Of a DNA stretch of 64,000 nucleotides, positions 1-7,582 are shown one piece after another. Origin of the DNA: Streptomyces sp. JJ38 (GTDB taxonomy: Bacteria; Actinomycetota; Actinomycetes; Streptomycetales; Streptomycetaceae); the NCBI RefSeq assembly GCF_019303475.1, contig NZ_JABLSI010000024.1, positions 1-64,000 on the forward strand. The letters are read 5' to 3'. Below the pieces are notes generated by a model. It did no database searches. It was not told where the DNA came from and worked only from the letters and a program-made list of their open reading frames with translations. A program made the translations under genes and the position numbers. Each line of letters starts with the position of its first letter. The stretch's first letter is position 1.

Positions 1-1
1 G

Positions 2-556
2 GGGCGCGGCGGGCCGGTGCCGCCGTCCGCTCCGGCGGCGGCGGGCCGCCCGGCCGGGCCCCGCGGCCCCGCGCTCCATCTGCGCAACCCCGCGCAGCTG
101 GTGGAACGGGAGCTGCTCAAGCTCGCGTTGCAGCATCCGCACCTGGTGGCGCCCGCGTTCGACGCCTACGGGTCCGACGAGTTCACCGCCGAGCCGTACG
201 CCGTCGTGCGCGGCCTCATCGAGACGGCCGGCGGCACCGAGGCGGCCGACGACGGCTATCTGGACCGGGTGCGGGAGGCCGCGCCCGACGACACCGTGCG
301 CAAGTTGATCAACGAGCTGACGGTGGAGCCGCCGCGGAACCCGGGCAACGGGGCGCCGGACGAGGCGTACGCGGGTGAGCAGTTGGTGGCGGTGCGGCTG
401 GCCGCCGTCCGCGCCCGGGTGGCGGAGCTGGAGGGCGGCGCCCGGCGGCTGGACGCGCAGGGCCGTGCCGAGGAGTCGGCGGCGGTCTGGCAGGAGCTGT
501 GGGTGCTGGAGCAGTACGCGACGGCACTGCGCGCCAAGGGCGCGGCGGCCCTCTAG
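2..556 (+). CDS. dnaG: DNA primase DnaG, C-terminal part (5' truncated by window)
   Basis: The open frame runs in from the left edge and stops at 556, so only the last ~184 residues are present. The segment LVERELLKLALQHP followed by an all-helical stretch (AAVRARVAELEGGARRL, ending LEQYATALRAKG) matches the C-terminal helicase-interacting region of actinobacterial primases, which recruits DnaB at the replication fork. The zinc-binding and TOPRIM catalytic domains lie outside the window. The next gene is a principal-like sigma factor; the dnaG-hrdA neighbourhood is known in Streptomyces and supports the call. The 280 bases after the stop hold no convincing gene and presumably the hrdA promoter. 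Confidence 0.88.
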   Translation, partial: GRGGPVPPSAPAAAGRPAGPRGPALHLRNPAQLVERELLKLALQHPHLVAPAFDAYGSDEFTAEPYAVVRGLIETAGGTEAADDGYLDRVREAAPDDTVRKLINELTVEPPRNPGNGAPDEAYAGEQLVAVRLAAVRARVAELEGGARRLDAQGRAEESAAVWQELWVLEQYATALRAKGAAAL

Positions 557-836
557 CTTGATCTTCAACCTGTGCGGCGGGGTCGCCCCGCTGTAGTCCT
601 ACTGCCGCGTCGCGTAGCGGAAAGCAGAAAAACTGTGCGCAGACCCCTACTGAGCGCAGTGTGTCGTACTCCACACTGTTGACGGTGTCTCAACCCGTTG
701 TCGAGCGCGACGCACGCCGCGGACCGGTCGCGCTCTCTTCCCCGGGGACGGACGGCGGCGTTCGGGCCACCGTTGCCGTCCTCGTCTCGCACGCCGTTCC
801 CGCAACTGGCAGCGATCACTCCTGGAGGTCGCCCTC

Positions 837-1967
837 GTGCAGACCCAGACCCTGACCGGCTCGGCGCGCCCGGCGGCGGCCGCCCGCGCCGTGTCCCCCG
901 GCCGTCCCGCGACGCCGCCCGCGCCCGCCGAGCACGTCCCCGGGCCCGGCGCCCGGCCACCGCTGGAGCTGGTGGAGCCGGTCCCCGCGGAGAGCCCCGG
1001 CCCGCCCATGGTGCTCGCGCCGCCGGCCACGGCGGCACCGTCCGGGACGCCGGGCGGCCCGTCGGCGGACCTCTTCCGGCAGTACCTGCGCGAGATCGGG
1101 CGCATCCCGCTGCTCACCGCCGCCGAGGAGGTGGAGCTGGCCCGGCGGGTGGAGGCAGGGCTGTTCGCCGAGGAGAAGCTGGCCGACGCCGCCGCCCTGG
1201 ACACCGAGCTGGCCCTCGACCTGGACCGGCTCGTCGTCCAGGGGCGGCTGGCCAAACGCCGGTTGATCGAGGCGAACCTGCGGCTGGTCGTCTCCGTCGC
1301 CAAGCGCTACGTCGGCCGGGGGCTGACCATGCTGGACCTGGTACAGGAGGGCAACCTCGGGCTGATCCGCGCGGTCGAGAAGTTCGACTACGCGCGTGGA
1401 TTCAAGTTCTCCACGTACGCGACGTGGTGGATACGCCAGGCCATGTCCCGGGCCCTGGCCGACCAGGCGAGGACGATACGGGTGCCCGTGCACGTCGTGG
1501 AGCTGATCAACCGCGTGGTGCGGGCCCAGCGCACGATCCTCCAGGAGCGGGGTTACGAGCCCACGCCACAGGAGGTCGCCGCCCTGCTCGGGCTGACCGA
1601 GGAGCGGGTGAGCGAGGTGCTGCGGCTCGCACAGGACCCGATCTCCCTGCACGCGCCGGTCGGTGAGGAGGAGGACGTCCACCTCGGCGACCTCATCGAG
1701 GACGGCGACGCCCCCTCCCCGGTGGAGTCGGCCGCGTTCCTGCTGCTGCGCCAGCATCTGGAGGCGGTGCTCTCCACGCTGGGCGAGCGCGAGCGCAGGG
1801 TCGTGCAGCTCCGGTACGGACTGGTCGACGGGCGCCCGCGCACGCTGGAGGAGATCGGCCGGCTGTTCGGCGTCACCCGGGAGCGCATCCGGCAGATCGA
1901 GTCGAAGACGCTCGGGAAGCTGCGCGACCACACCTACGCCGAGCAGCTGCGCGGCTATCTGGACTGA
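837..1967 (+). CDS. hrdA: RNA polymerase sigma factor, HrdA-like (sigma-70 group 2)
   Basis: A 376-residue sigma-70 protein starting at GTG 837, with GGAGG about 9 bases upstream. Residues 1-75 are a low-complexity Pro/Ala leader. Region 1.2 begins at [16 protein letters not shown] (about 79). Regions 2.1-2.4 include [21 protein letters not shown] and [11 protein letters not shown]. Region 3 follows, and region 4.2 carries [18 protein letters not shown] near the C terminus. Length and sequence fit group 2 sigma factors, which recognise hrdB-like promoters but are usually dispensable. HrdA is preferred over HrdC or HrdD because it lies next to dnaG, as in S. coelicolor; that choice rests on synteny recalled from knowledge rather than alignment. 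It is probably monocistronic, with a GC hairpin just after the stop. Confidence 0.85.
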   Translation: MQTQTLTGSARPAAAARAVSPGRPATPPAPAEHVPGPGARPPLELVEPVPAESPGPPMVLAPPATAAPSGTPGGPSADLFRQYLREIGRIPLLTAAEEVELARRVEAGLFAEEKLADAAALDTELALDLDRLVVQGRLAKRRLIEANLRLVVSVAKRYVGRGLTMLDLVQEGNLGLIRAVEKFDYARGFKFSTYATWWIRQAMSRALADQARTIRVPVHVVELINRVVRAQRTILQERGYEPTPQEVAALLGLTEERVSEVLRLAQDPISLHAPVGEEEDVHLGDLIEDGDAPSPVESAAFLLLRQHLEAVLSTLGERERRVVQLRYGLVDGRPRTLEEIGRLFGVTRERIRQIESKTLGKLRDHTYAEQLRGYLD

Positions 1968-1982
1968 CGCGCCGACCTCCGG

Positions 1983-2000
1983 CGCCCGGCCGACCGGGCG
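1983..2000. terminator. GC hairpin between convergent hrdA and xylB
   Basis: A 7-bp perfect stem (CGCCCGG / CCGGGCG) with a 4-base loop sits 15 bases after the hrdA stop. There is no T-tract, as is usual in Streptomyces. It lies between two convergent genes and could serve either strand. Confidence 0.45.
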
Positions 2001-2002
2001 GG

Positions 2003-2036
2003 CGTGCGGGGCGTGCGGGGCGTGCGGGGCGTGCGG
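2003..2036. repeat. 9-bp tandem repeat (cgtgcgggg, ~3.7 copies)
   Basis: Three perfect copies of CGTGCGGGG (2003-2029) are followed by a partial fourth, in the short convergent gap between hrdA and the kinase gene. It is noncoding on both strands in my reading. It is probably replication slippage; no function is apparent. Confidence 0.8.
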
Positions 2037-2062
2037 CCCAGCGAAACCGCACGCCCCGGCGG

Positions 2063-3514
2063 TCAGGCGGGGAAGGCACCGGGGTGGGTCTCGTCCCGCA
2101 CGGCGGCGTACTGCTGCCGCACGGCCTGGCCGACGGGCAGTTCGTCACCGGGGTCGCAGAGCGTCGCGACGGGGGCGGGCCACTGCGGCGGCGCGGTCGG
2201 CGCGGTGTGGCCGTTCGCGACGGCGAGTGCCCAGGCGGCCTGCCGGGCGGCGCCGAGGGTCGTGTAGTCGGCGGGCTCGGGAACGACAACCTGGGCGCCG
2301 AAGAGCGCGGGGGCGATGCTCTGCACGGCGGGCAGTTCGGCGGCCTGGCCGAGCAGGAAGACGCGGTGGACGGCCACCCCTCGTCGGCGCAGGACGTCCA
2401 GAGCGTCGGCGAGGCCGCAGAGCATGCCCTCGAAGGCGGCCCTGGCCAGGTGCTCGGGCTTCATCGACTCCCGCCGCAGTCCCGCCAGCGTGCCCGCGGT
2501 GTGCGGGAGTTCGGGGGTGCGCTCGCCCTCCAGATACGGGAGCAGGACGAGGCCGTAGGAGCCGGGGGACGACTTCAGGGCGAGCGCCGAGAGGCCCTCC
2601 AGGTCGCAGCCGAGCAGTTCGGCGGCGCCGCGCAGCACCCGCACGGCGTTGACGGTGCGCACGACGGGCAGGTGCATGCCCGTCGCGTCGGCGTAGGAGG
2701 TGATGGTGCCGCTGCCGTCGGCCAGGGGCTCGTGGTGGATGGCGGAGACGGAGCCGGAGGCGCCCAGGGAGACGACGGCGTCCCCGAGGCCGAGACCGAG
2801 ACCGAAGGCCGCGGCCATGGTCTCCCCGGTGCCGGCGGAGATCAGCAGGCCCTCGGGGGTCTGGCCCGCGGCGTCGGCGGGCCCGAGCACCTCGGGCAGG
2901 GCCACGGGCCGGCCGAGGGCCAGCTCGGCGAGGTCGGGCCGCCACGCGCCGGTGGCGGCGGACCAGTAGCCGGTGCCGGAGGCGTCGCCCCGGTCCGTGG
3001 TGCGGCGGGCGGGACGGCCGAGGAGCTGCCAGGTGAGCCAGTCGTGCGGCTGGAGGACGGCGGCGGTGCGGGCCGCGGCCTCGGGCTCGGTGCGAGCCAG
3101 TCGGCGCAGCTTGGTGATCGGGGTGCCGGACTGCGGGACGAGGCCGACCGCCTGCGCCCAGGCGGCGCGGCCGCCGAGGCCGTCGACCAGGTCGGCGGCC
3201 ACCGTCTGGGCGGCGGGGTCGTTGCCGATCAGGGCGGGGCGGACCACGTTCCCGGCCTCGTCGAGGAAGACGGCGCCGTGCTGCTGGGCGGAGACGCCGA
3301 TGGCCTGGACGCCCTCCAGCAGGCCGCCGCCCGCCGCCTCACCCAGGGACAGCAGCCAGGACTGCGGGTCGATCTCGGTGCGGCGCCCGCCGTCCTGCGG
3401 GGGCGGGGCGGGATGCGGGGCGTACCCCTGTCGGATGACGGCACCGGTGTCGGCGTCGCAGACGATGATGCGGGTGTACTCGGACGAACTGTCCAGACCG
3501 GCTGCTATCCCCAT
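2063..3514 (-). CDS. xylB: FGGY-family carbohydrate kinase, xylulokinase type
   Basis: A 483-residue kinase. The start at ATG 3514 opens directly on the phosphate-1 motif (MGIAAGLDSSSEYTRIIVCD); the frame continues upstream through sequence with no homology and across two hairpins, so longer starts are unlikely. The motifs AIGVSAQQHGAVFLD, TKLRRLARTEPEAAA and the second ATPase half (SLGASGSVSAI, LPYLEGERTPELP, FLLGQAAELP) follow in FGGY order. Xylulokinases phosphorylate D-xylulose to xylulose-5-phosphate for the pentose phosphate pathway. Its neighbours give no pentose context: no xylA or transporter lies nearby, so another sugar substrate is possible. FGGY membership is firm; xylulose specificity is likely. 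Confidence 0.82.
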   Translation of the reverse strand: MGIAAGLDSSSEYTRIIVCDADTGAVIRQGYAPHPAPPPQDGGRRTEIDPQSWLLSLGEAAGGGLLEGVQAIGVSAQQHGAVFLDEAGNVVRPALIGNDPAAQTVAADLVDGLGGRAAWAQAVGLVPQSGTPITKLRRLARTEPEAAARTAAVLQPHDWLTWQLLGRPARRTTDRGDASGTGYWSAATGAWRPDLAELALGRPVALPEVLGPADAAGQTPEGLLISAGTGETMAAAFGLGLGLGDAVVSLGASGSVSAIHHEPLADGSGTITSYADATGMHLPVVRTVNAVRVLRGAAELLGCDLEGLSALALKSSPGSYGLVLLPYLEGERTPELPHTAGTLAGLRRESMKPEHLARAAFEGMLCGLADALDVLRRRGVAVHRVFLLGQAAELPAVQSIAPALFGAQVVVPEPADYTTLGAARQAAWALAVANGHTAPTAPPQWPAPVATLCDPGDELPVGQAVRQQYAAVRDETHPGAFPA

Positions 3515-3552
3515 GGGCACGATGATGCCGTATGGCCGGGCGGGCACGACCG

Positions 3553-3589
3553 AGCCCCCGCCCGTTCCCCGAAGGGACGGGCGGGGGCT
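3553..3589. terminator. Strong GC hairpin upstream of the kinase gene
   Basis: A perfect 13-bp stem, AGCCCCCGCCCGT with ACGGGCGGGGGCT, encloses an 11-base loop. It lies between the leftward rodlin gene and the leftward kinase start. It may be a second terminator insulating the kinase from upstream transcription. Confidence 0.6.
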
Positions 3590-3656
3590 GACGGAGGAGA
3601 GTCGCGGAGCACCGGTCAGAAGGAGGTAGACCCCGGCCTCCGCTGGTGCTGCGGCT

Positions 3657-3687
3657 CCGGGTGGCCGGATCTCGTCCGGCCACCCGG
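3657..3687 (-). terminator. Terminator of the rodlin gene
   Basis: A perfect 13-bp stem (CCGGGTGGCCGGA / TCCGGCCACCCGG) with a 5-base loop begins 12 bases past the rodlin stop in its direction of transcription. It is a textbook Streptomyces factor-independent-like hairpin without a U-tract. Confidence 0.7.
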
Positions 3688-3698
3688 CGTCCGGGACC

Positions 3699-4106
3699 TC
3701 AGCCCCTGGCGGACAGAGAAGCGTTCTCCGACAGCAGGGACAGGTCCGACAGGATGTGCGACAGCGGGTCGTCGCCGTCGACCTGCGTGGAGTTCTCGGT
3801 GCAGGTCTGGTAGTTCTTGCTGGTGAGGATGTCCTCGACGTTGACACCGACGAGGCCGATGCCCTTGAGGGCGTCGACGTCCGGGACGGCGACACACGGC
3901 TTGTTGAGCGAGCCGTTGACCAGGCTCATGTTCGGGCTCATGTAGCCGCCCGTGGTGGTGTTGCCGTAGACCTGCTTCGAGCCGTTGCCGCTGGCGGTCT
4001 CGTGGCCCCAGTCGTCCCCGGTCGCGAGGGCGGGGGACGCGGCGACACCGGTAACGCCGACGACGGAAGCCGCCACAGCAGCCGTAGCGAGCACCTTCTT
4101 GATCAC
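3699..4106 (-). CDS. Rodlin (RdlA/RdlB-type spore-surface protein)
   Basis: A 135-residue secreted protein. The start at GTG 4106 (VIKKVLATAAVAASVVG) is preceded by GGAAGGAAAA, 5-10 bases upstream; longer frames add an unrelated tail. A Sec signal peptide (Lys-rich N region, Ala/Val core, cleavage near ASPALA-TGDD, about residue 27) leads into a mature protein with YMSPNMSLVNGSLNKPC and CTENSTQVDGDDPLSHIL. These match rodlins, which organise chaplin filaments into the rodlet layer on aerial hyphae and spores. Two conserved Cys are visible. Streptomyces usually carries a divergent rdlA/rdlB pair next to chaplin genes; here only one copy and no chaplin is seen. Two hairpins follow the gene. Confidence 0.85.
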   Translation of the reverse strand: MIKKVLATAAVAASVVGVTGVAASPALATGDDWGHETASGNGSKQVYGNTTTGGYMSPNMSLVNGSLNKPCVAVPDVDALKGIGLVGVNVEDILTSKNYQTCTENSTQVDGDDPLSHILSDLSLLSENASLSARG

Positions 4107-4295
4107 GAGTTTTCCTTCCGAATCTGGAATGCCCCGCTGCCGGAGCAAACTGGTCAACTCGCGATCCGGGCAGAAGTTCTCTTGCTTCACTCGACCAGAG
4201 GATTCATCGGATGCTCTGATTTTTCCGGGCCGTCAGGCGCGTCGCAGGTGGAAACGATTCTTCTGGCACATCCCCACCCCGCGCGCCCAAACGTG

Positions 4296-5126
4296 TCAGG
4301 GCTTGCGGCCTACTCCGCCGTAGGAGTCCACGGCGACCGTCGTGCCGATCTGGGCCGGGTCCGGGCGCCACAACGGGCAGGAGACGACCCCCGGCTCGAC
4401 GAGCTCGAAGCCGGCGAAGAACTCGGCGATCTCCTCCGGGCTGCGCAGCTGGTACCGCACCTGGCCGCCCTCGTTGTGCTGGGCCTGGGCGGCGTTCAGC
4501 GTCTCGTCCGTGTTCGTGCCGTCGCAGACCACCAGGTAGCTGCCCGACGGCAGCGCCGACACCAGCTCGGCGACGATGCCGCGCGCCTCGTCGCCGTCGA
4601 TGACGTGACCGAGGATGCCGCTGAGGATCAGCGCGATCGGCTGGTCGAAGTCGAGCGTCTCGCGGGCCTTGGCCAGGATGGCGGCGGGCTCGCGGAGGTC
4701 GGCGTCCAGGTAGGCCGTCGCACCCTCGGGTGTGCTGGTGAGCAGCGCACGGGCGTGGGCCAGCACCAGCGGGTCGTTGTCGACGTAGACGATGCGCGAG
4801 TCCGGGGCCACCCGCTGGGCGATCTCGTGGGTGTTGTCCACCGTCGGCAGGCCCGTGCCGACGTCCAGGAACTGGCGGACCCCCGCCTCCCCGGCCAGGT
4901 GGCGGATGGCCCGGGAGAGGAAGGAGCGGAACGCGCGCGCGTTGGCCGCGATGGCGGGGAAGGCCGCGGCGAACTGGTCCGCGGCGATCCGGTCGGCCTC
5001 GTAGTTGTCCTTGCCGCCGAGCCAGTAGTTCCACATCCGCGCCGAGTGCGGGACGCTGCTGTCGATGACGGGTGCCGGCTCCGCACCGGACGACTCGCCT
5101 GCGGCTATGGGTCCGCCGTCTGCCAC
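4296..5126 (-). CDS. SAM-dependent methyltransferase, DUF574 / Methyltransf_19 family
   Basis: A 276-residue protein. The start at GTG 5126 is chosen because CAGGAG lies 7-10 bases upstream; 17 further in-frame residues exist with no ribosome site. The N-terminal half carries SSVPHSARMWNYWLGGKDNYEADR, a family signature, shortened here to its key words HSARMWNYWLGGKDN. The SAM-binding loop is LDVGTGLPTVDNTHE, the acidic strand end is YVDNDPLVLAHA, and the C-terminal block is EEIAEFFAGFELVEPGVV. The family is abundant in Streptomyces and its substrates are mostly unknown. The gene is monocistronic. Its stop is ~190 bases upstream of the rodlin start, and nothing in its surroundings suggests a substrate. 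Confidence 0.82.
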   Translation of the reverse strand: MADGGPIAAGESSGAEPAPVIDSSVPHSARMWNYWLGGKDNYEADRIAADQFAAAFPAIAANARAFRSFLSRAIRHLAGEAGVRQFLDVGTGLPTVDNTHEIAQRVAPDSRIVYVDNDPLVLAHARALLTSTPEGATAYLDADLREPAAILAKARETLDFDQPIALILSGILGHVIDGDEARGIVAELVSALPSGSYLVVCDGTNTDETLNAAQAQHNEGGQVRYQLRSPEEIAEFFAGFELVEPGVVSCPLWRPDPAQIGTTVAVDSYGGVGRKP

Positions 5127-5312
5127 GTTCAACTCCTGTACGCCCTGGCCAACGCCACGTGTGATCAACGGGCCCAACGTACCGTCCCGCCCCGCGCCCG
5201 GCCAGCGGTGAGACCGCTCCGGCCGGGGCGGACGGCCCCCGGGGCGCCGTGCGGACGGCCGTGATCTGGCGGATCATGGTTCCGCAGGCCGAAGGCGGCG
5301 TCAGGACGTGAC

Positions 5313-7481
5313 ATGGCACAAGCCCTGAGCGGAAAGTTCGCGGACGCGCTCGTGCGCCTGCTGTCCTGCCCCGACCCGGACAACCTGCTCGCGGAGGCGG
5401 CCATCGCGGTCGCCCCCCACCGGCGCCATGCCGCCGGAGTGCTGCACTGGCTGGACCAGGCGGGTTCCCTGACGATCGTCGCCGCGGCCGGGCTGCCCGA
5501 CGCCTACCTCGACGCCTACCGGGTCGTGCCCGTGGACTCCTGGATCCCGTGCGCACGCGCCGTCCGGGAGAACCGTCCGGTCTACACGACCGTCGCCGAC
5601 CACCCGCTCCCGGACGTGTACCCCGCCGACCTCGGAATCCAGCCCATGGGGGCCGACGCCGAGTTCGTCTCCGTCCCGCTGCTGCTGGACAGCGTCTGCC
5701 TGGGCGCCCTGAGCCTGCGGGTGCCCACGGGCAGCGCGCTCGACTCGGCGAACGAGCAGCGGCTCATGGCCCTGGCCAACGCCTGCGCACACCGCTGGGA
5801 GCGCATGCGCCACGGCAGCGGCGGCGTCAGCACCGAGCGCTCCGGGGAACACCGCCTCCCTCCCCCGGCGCTCGCCGTCGGCCAGCAGCGCACCACCATG
5901 CTGGAGAAGGCGCTGTCCAACGCCGGTCTCGGCATGTTCGACTGGGACTTCACCTCCGGCCGTGTCGTCTGGGACGAACGCAGCTGCCGTCTCTTCGGGG
6001 TGCGGCCCGAGGAGTTCGACGGCCGGATCGAGACCTTCGACGCCCTGGTCCACCCCGACGACCGGGCCCAGGTCGAGGCGGCCGTCGAGGAGAGCTACGA
6101 GACCGGGCGGTACGAGGTCACGTACCGGGTCGCCCGCCCCGACGGCGCCGTCCGGTGGATCCATGCCGAGAGCCGCCTCGTCTACGACAGCGAGGGCCGG
6201 CCGCTCAGGATGACCGGCATCGTCCAGGACCGGACCGACGAACACGAGCGGGCCGCGGCCCGCAGGGCGCGCAGCGAGTTCATCCTCGCCCTCACCCGCT
6301 CGCTGGCCGCCGCGCTGTCCACGGAGGACGTGGTGTCGGCCGTGGCGGCGACGACCCTGCGGGAGCTCGGCGGCGCGACGATGGCCGTGTTCCTGCGGCG
6401 GGAGAACGGCGTCATGCGGCTGGCCGGCTCCCGGGGCTACGACCGCGAGCAGGAGGAACGGCTGCGCTCCCTCGGTGAGGTGATGAGCGGCCATCCGCTC
6501 TACGACGAGGTCTGGGAGGGCAATCCGCTGTTCCTCGAGTCCCAGCGGGAGTACCGCGAGCGCTTCCCCGACACGGCGCTCGCCTCACCCCGGGGCGGGG
6601 CCACGCACGCGTGGGCGATCCTGCCACTGATCTCGGCCCAGGGTCTCGTCGGGACGTGCGTCTTCGGCTACAACCGCCCCCGCGGCTTCTCCCCGGACGA
6701 CCGGACGGTCTACACCGCGGCGGCCGGCATCATGGCCCAGGCGCTGACCCGCGCCCGGCTCTACGACGCCCGCCGGGAGGACCTCACCGAACTGCAGGAG
6801 CTGATGCTCCCGGGCGCGCTGCCCGAGCTGCCGGGGCTGGACGTCGCGGTGCGCTACCGTCCGGGCGACCAGGGGCTGGACGTCGGGGGCGACTGGTACG
6901 ACGTCCTGCGCCTGCCCGAGGGCCGCGCGGCCCTCATCATCGGCGACGTCCAGGGCCACAGCGCCAGGGCCGCCGCGGTGATGGGGCAGATGCGCACGGC
7001 CATGCGCACCCGCGCGACGGAGAACCACATCCCCTCCGAGCTGATGGCGGGGGCGAACCGCACCCTGTGCGAGCTGGACACCGACCTGTTCGCGACCTGC
7101 GCCATCGCGGAGGTGGACCCGGCGGCGGGGCGGCTGCGGCTGGTGCGGGCCGGTCATCCCCACCCCATGGTCGTCCGGGCGGACGGCACGGTGCGGGAGG
7201 TCGAGGTGCGAGGCGGCATGCCGCTCGGCTGCTTCCCCGACGACGAGTACCCCGTGGCCGAGACGGAGCTGGCGCCCGGGGACGCCCTGCTGCTCTACAC
7301 CGACGGACTGGTCGAGGTGCCCGGCATCGACTACAGCGCCGGCGTGCGACGCCTGGCCGAGCGGCTGTCCCGCCACCACCGCGGCCCGCTGGAGGAGCTG
7401 GCCGACCGCCTGGTCGCCCCCGCCGTCGCCCGCTCCCCCAAGGACGACATCGCGGTGGTGCTGCTGCGCCTGGGCGGCTGA
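5313..7481 (+). CDS. PAS/GAF-sensor PP2C phosphatase (SpoIIE family)
   Basis: A 722-residue cytosolic regulator. An N-terminal GAF-like domain (about 15-165) precedes a PAS/PAC pair (about 195-310; GMFDWDFTSGRVVW and YRVARPDGAVRWIH), a second GAF (about 325-485), and a SpoIIE-type Mn-dependent serine phosphatase (about 500-720) with GGDWYDVLRLP, IIGDVQGHSARAAAVMG and LLLYTDGLVEVPG holding the metal-binding aspartates. Such proteins dephosphorylate anti-anti-sigma factors in partner-switching control of stress or developmental sigma factors, gated by small molecules or redox at GAF/PAS. ATG 5313 is used, though the ribosome site (AGGACG) is weak. The next gene is a related phosphatase in the same direction, 101 bases on. 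Confidence 0.88.
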   Translation: MAQALSGKFADALVRLLSCPDPDNLLAEAAIAVAPHRRHAAGVLHWLDQAGSLTIVAAAGLPDAYLDAYRVVPVDSWIPCARAVRENRPVYTTVADHPLPDVYPADLGIQPMGADAEFVSVPLLLDSVCLGALSLRVPTGSALDSANEQRLMALANACAHRWERMRHGSGGVSTERSGEHRLPPPALAVGQQRTTMLEKALSNAGLGMFDWDFTSGRVVWDERSCRLFGVRPEEFDGRIETFDALVHPDDRAQVEAAVEESYETGRYEVTYRVARPDGAVRWIHAESRLVYDSEGRPLRMTGIVQDRTDEHERAAARRARSEFILALTRSLAAALSTEDVVSAVAATTLRELGGATMAVFLRRENGVMRLAGSRGYDREQEERLRSLGEVMSGHPLYDEVWEGNPLFLESQREYRERFPDTALASPRGGATHAWAILPLISAQGLVGTCVFGYNRPRGFSPDDRTVYTAAAGIMAQALTRARLYDARREDLTELQELMLPGALPELPGLDVAVRYRPGDQGLDVGGDWYDVLRLPEGRAALIIGDVQGHSARAAAVMGQMRTAMRTRATENHIPSELMAGANRTLCELDTDLFATCAIAEVDPAAGRLRLVRAGHPHPMVVRADGTVREVEVRGGMPLGCFPDDEYPVAETELAPGDALLLYTDGLVEVPGIDYSAGVRRLAERLSRHHRGPLEELADRLVAPAVARSPKDDIAVVLLRLGG

Positions 7482-7582
7482 GGAAATCCGCCCGCACTTC
7501 CGGAGGCCGTTCCGGCTGTCCGGGGGCAGAATTGGGTAGCGCCGTATTGCGGACAGCGGATGATCGCCTCGGAGGTGGTGCG

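Noticed and set aside
3515..3895. N-terminal extension of the FGGY kinase to 610 residues
   Set aside because: It would cross two strong hairpins and the rodlin gene's 3' end, has no homology, and the phosphate-binding motif starts exactly at ATG 3514.
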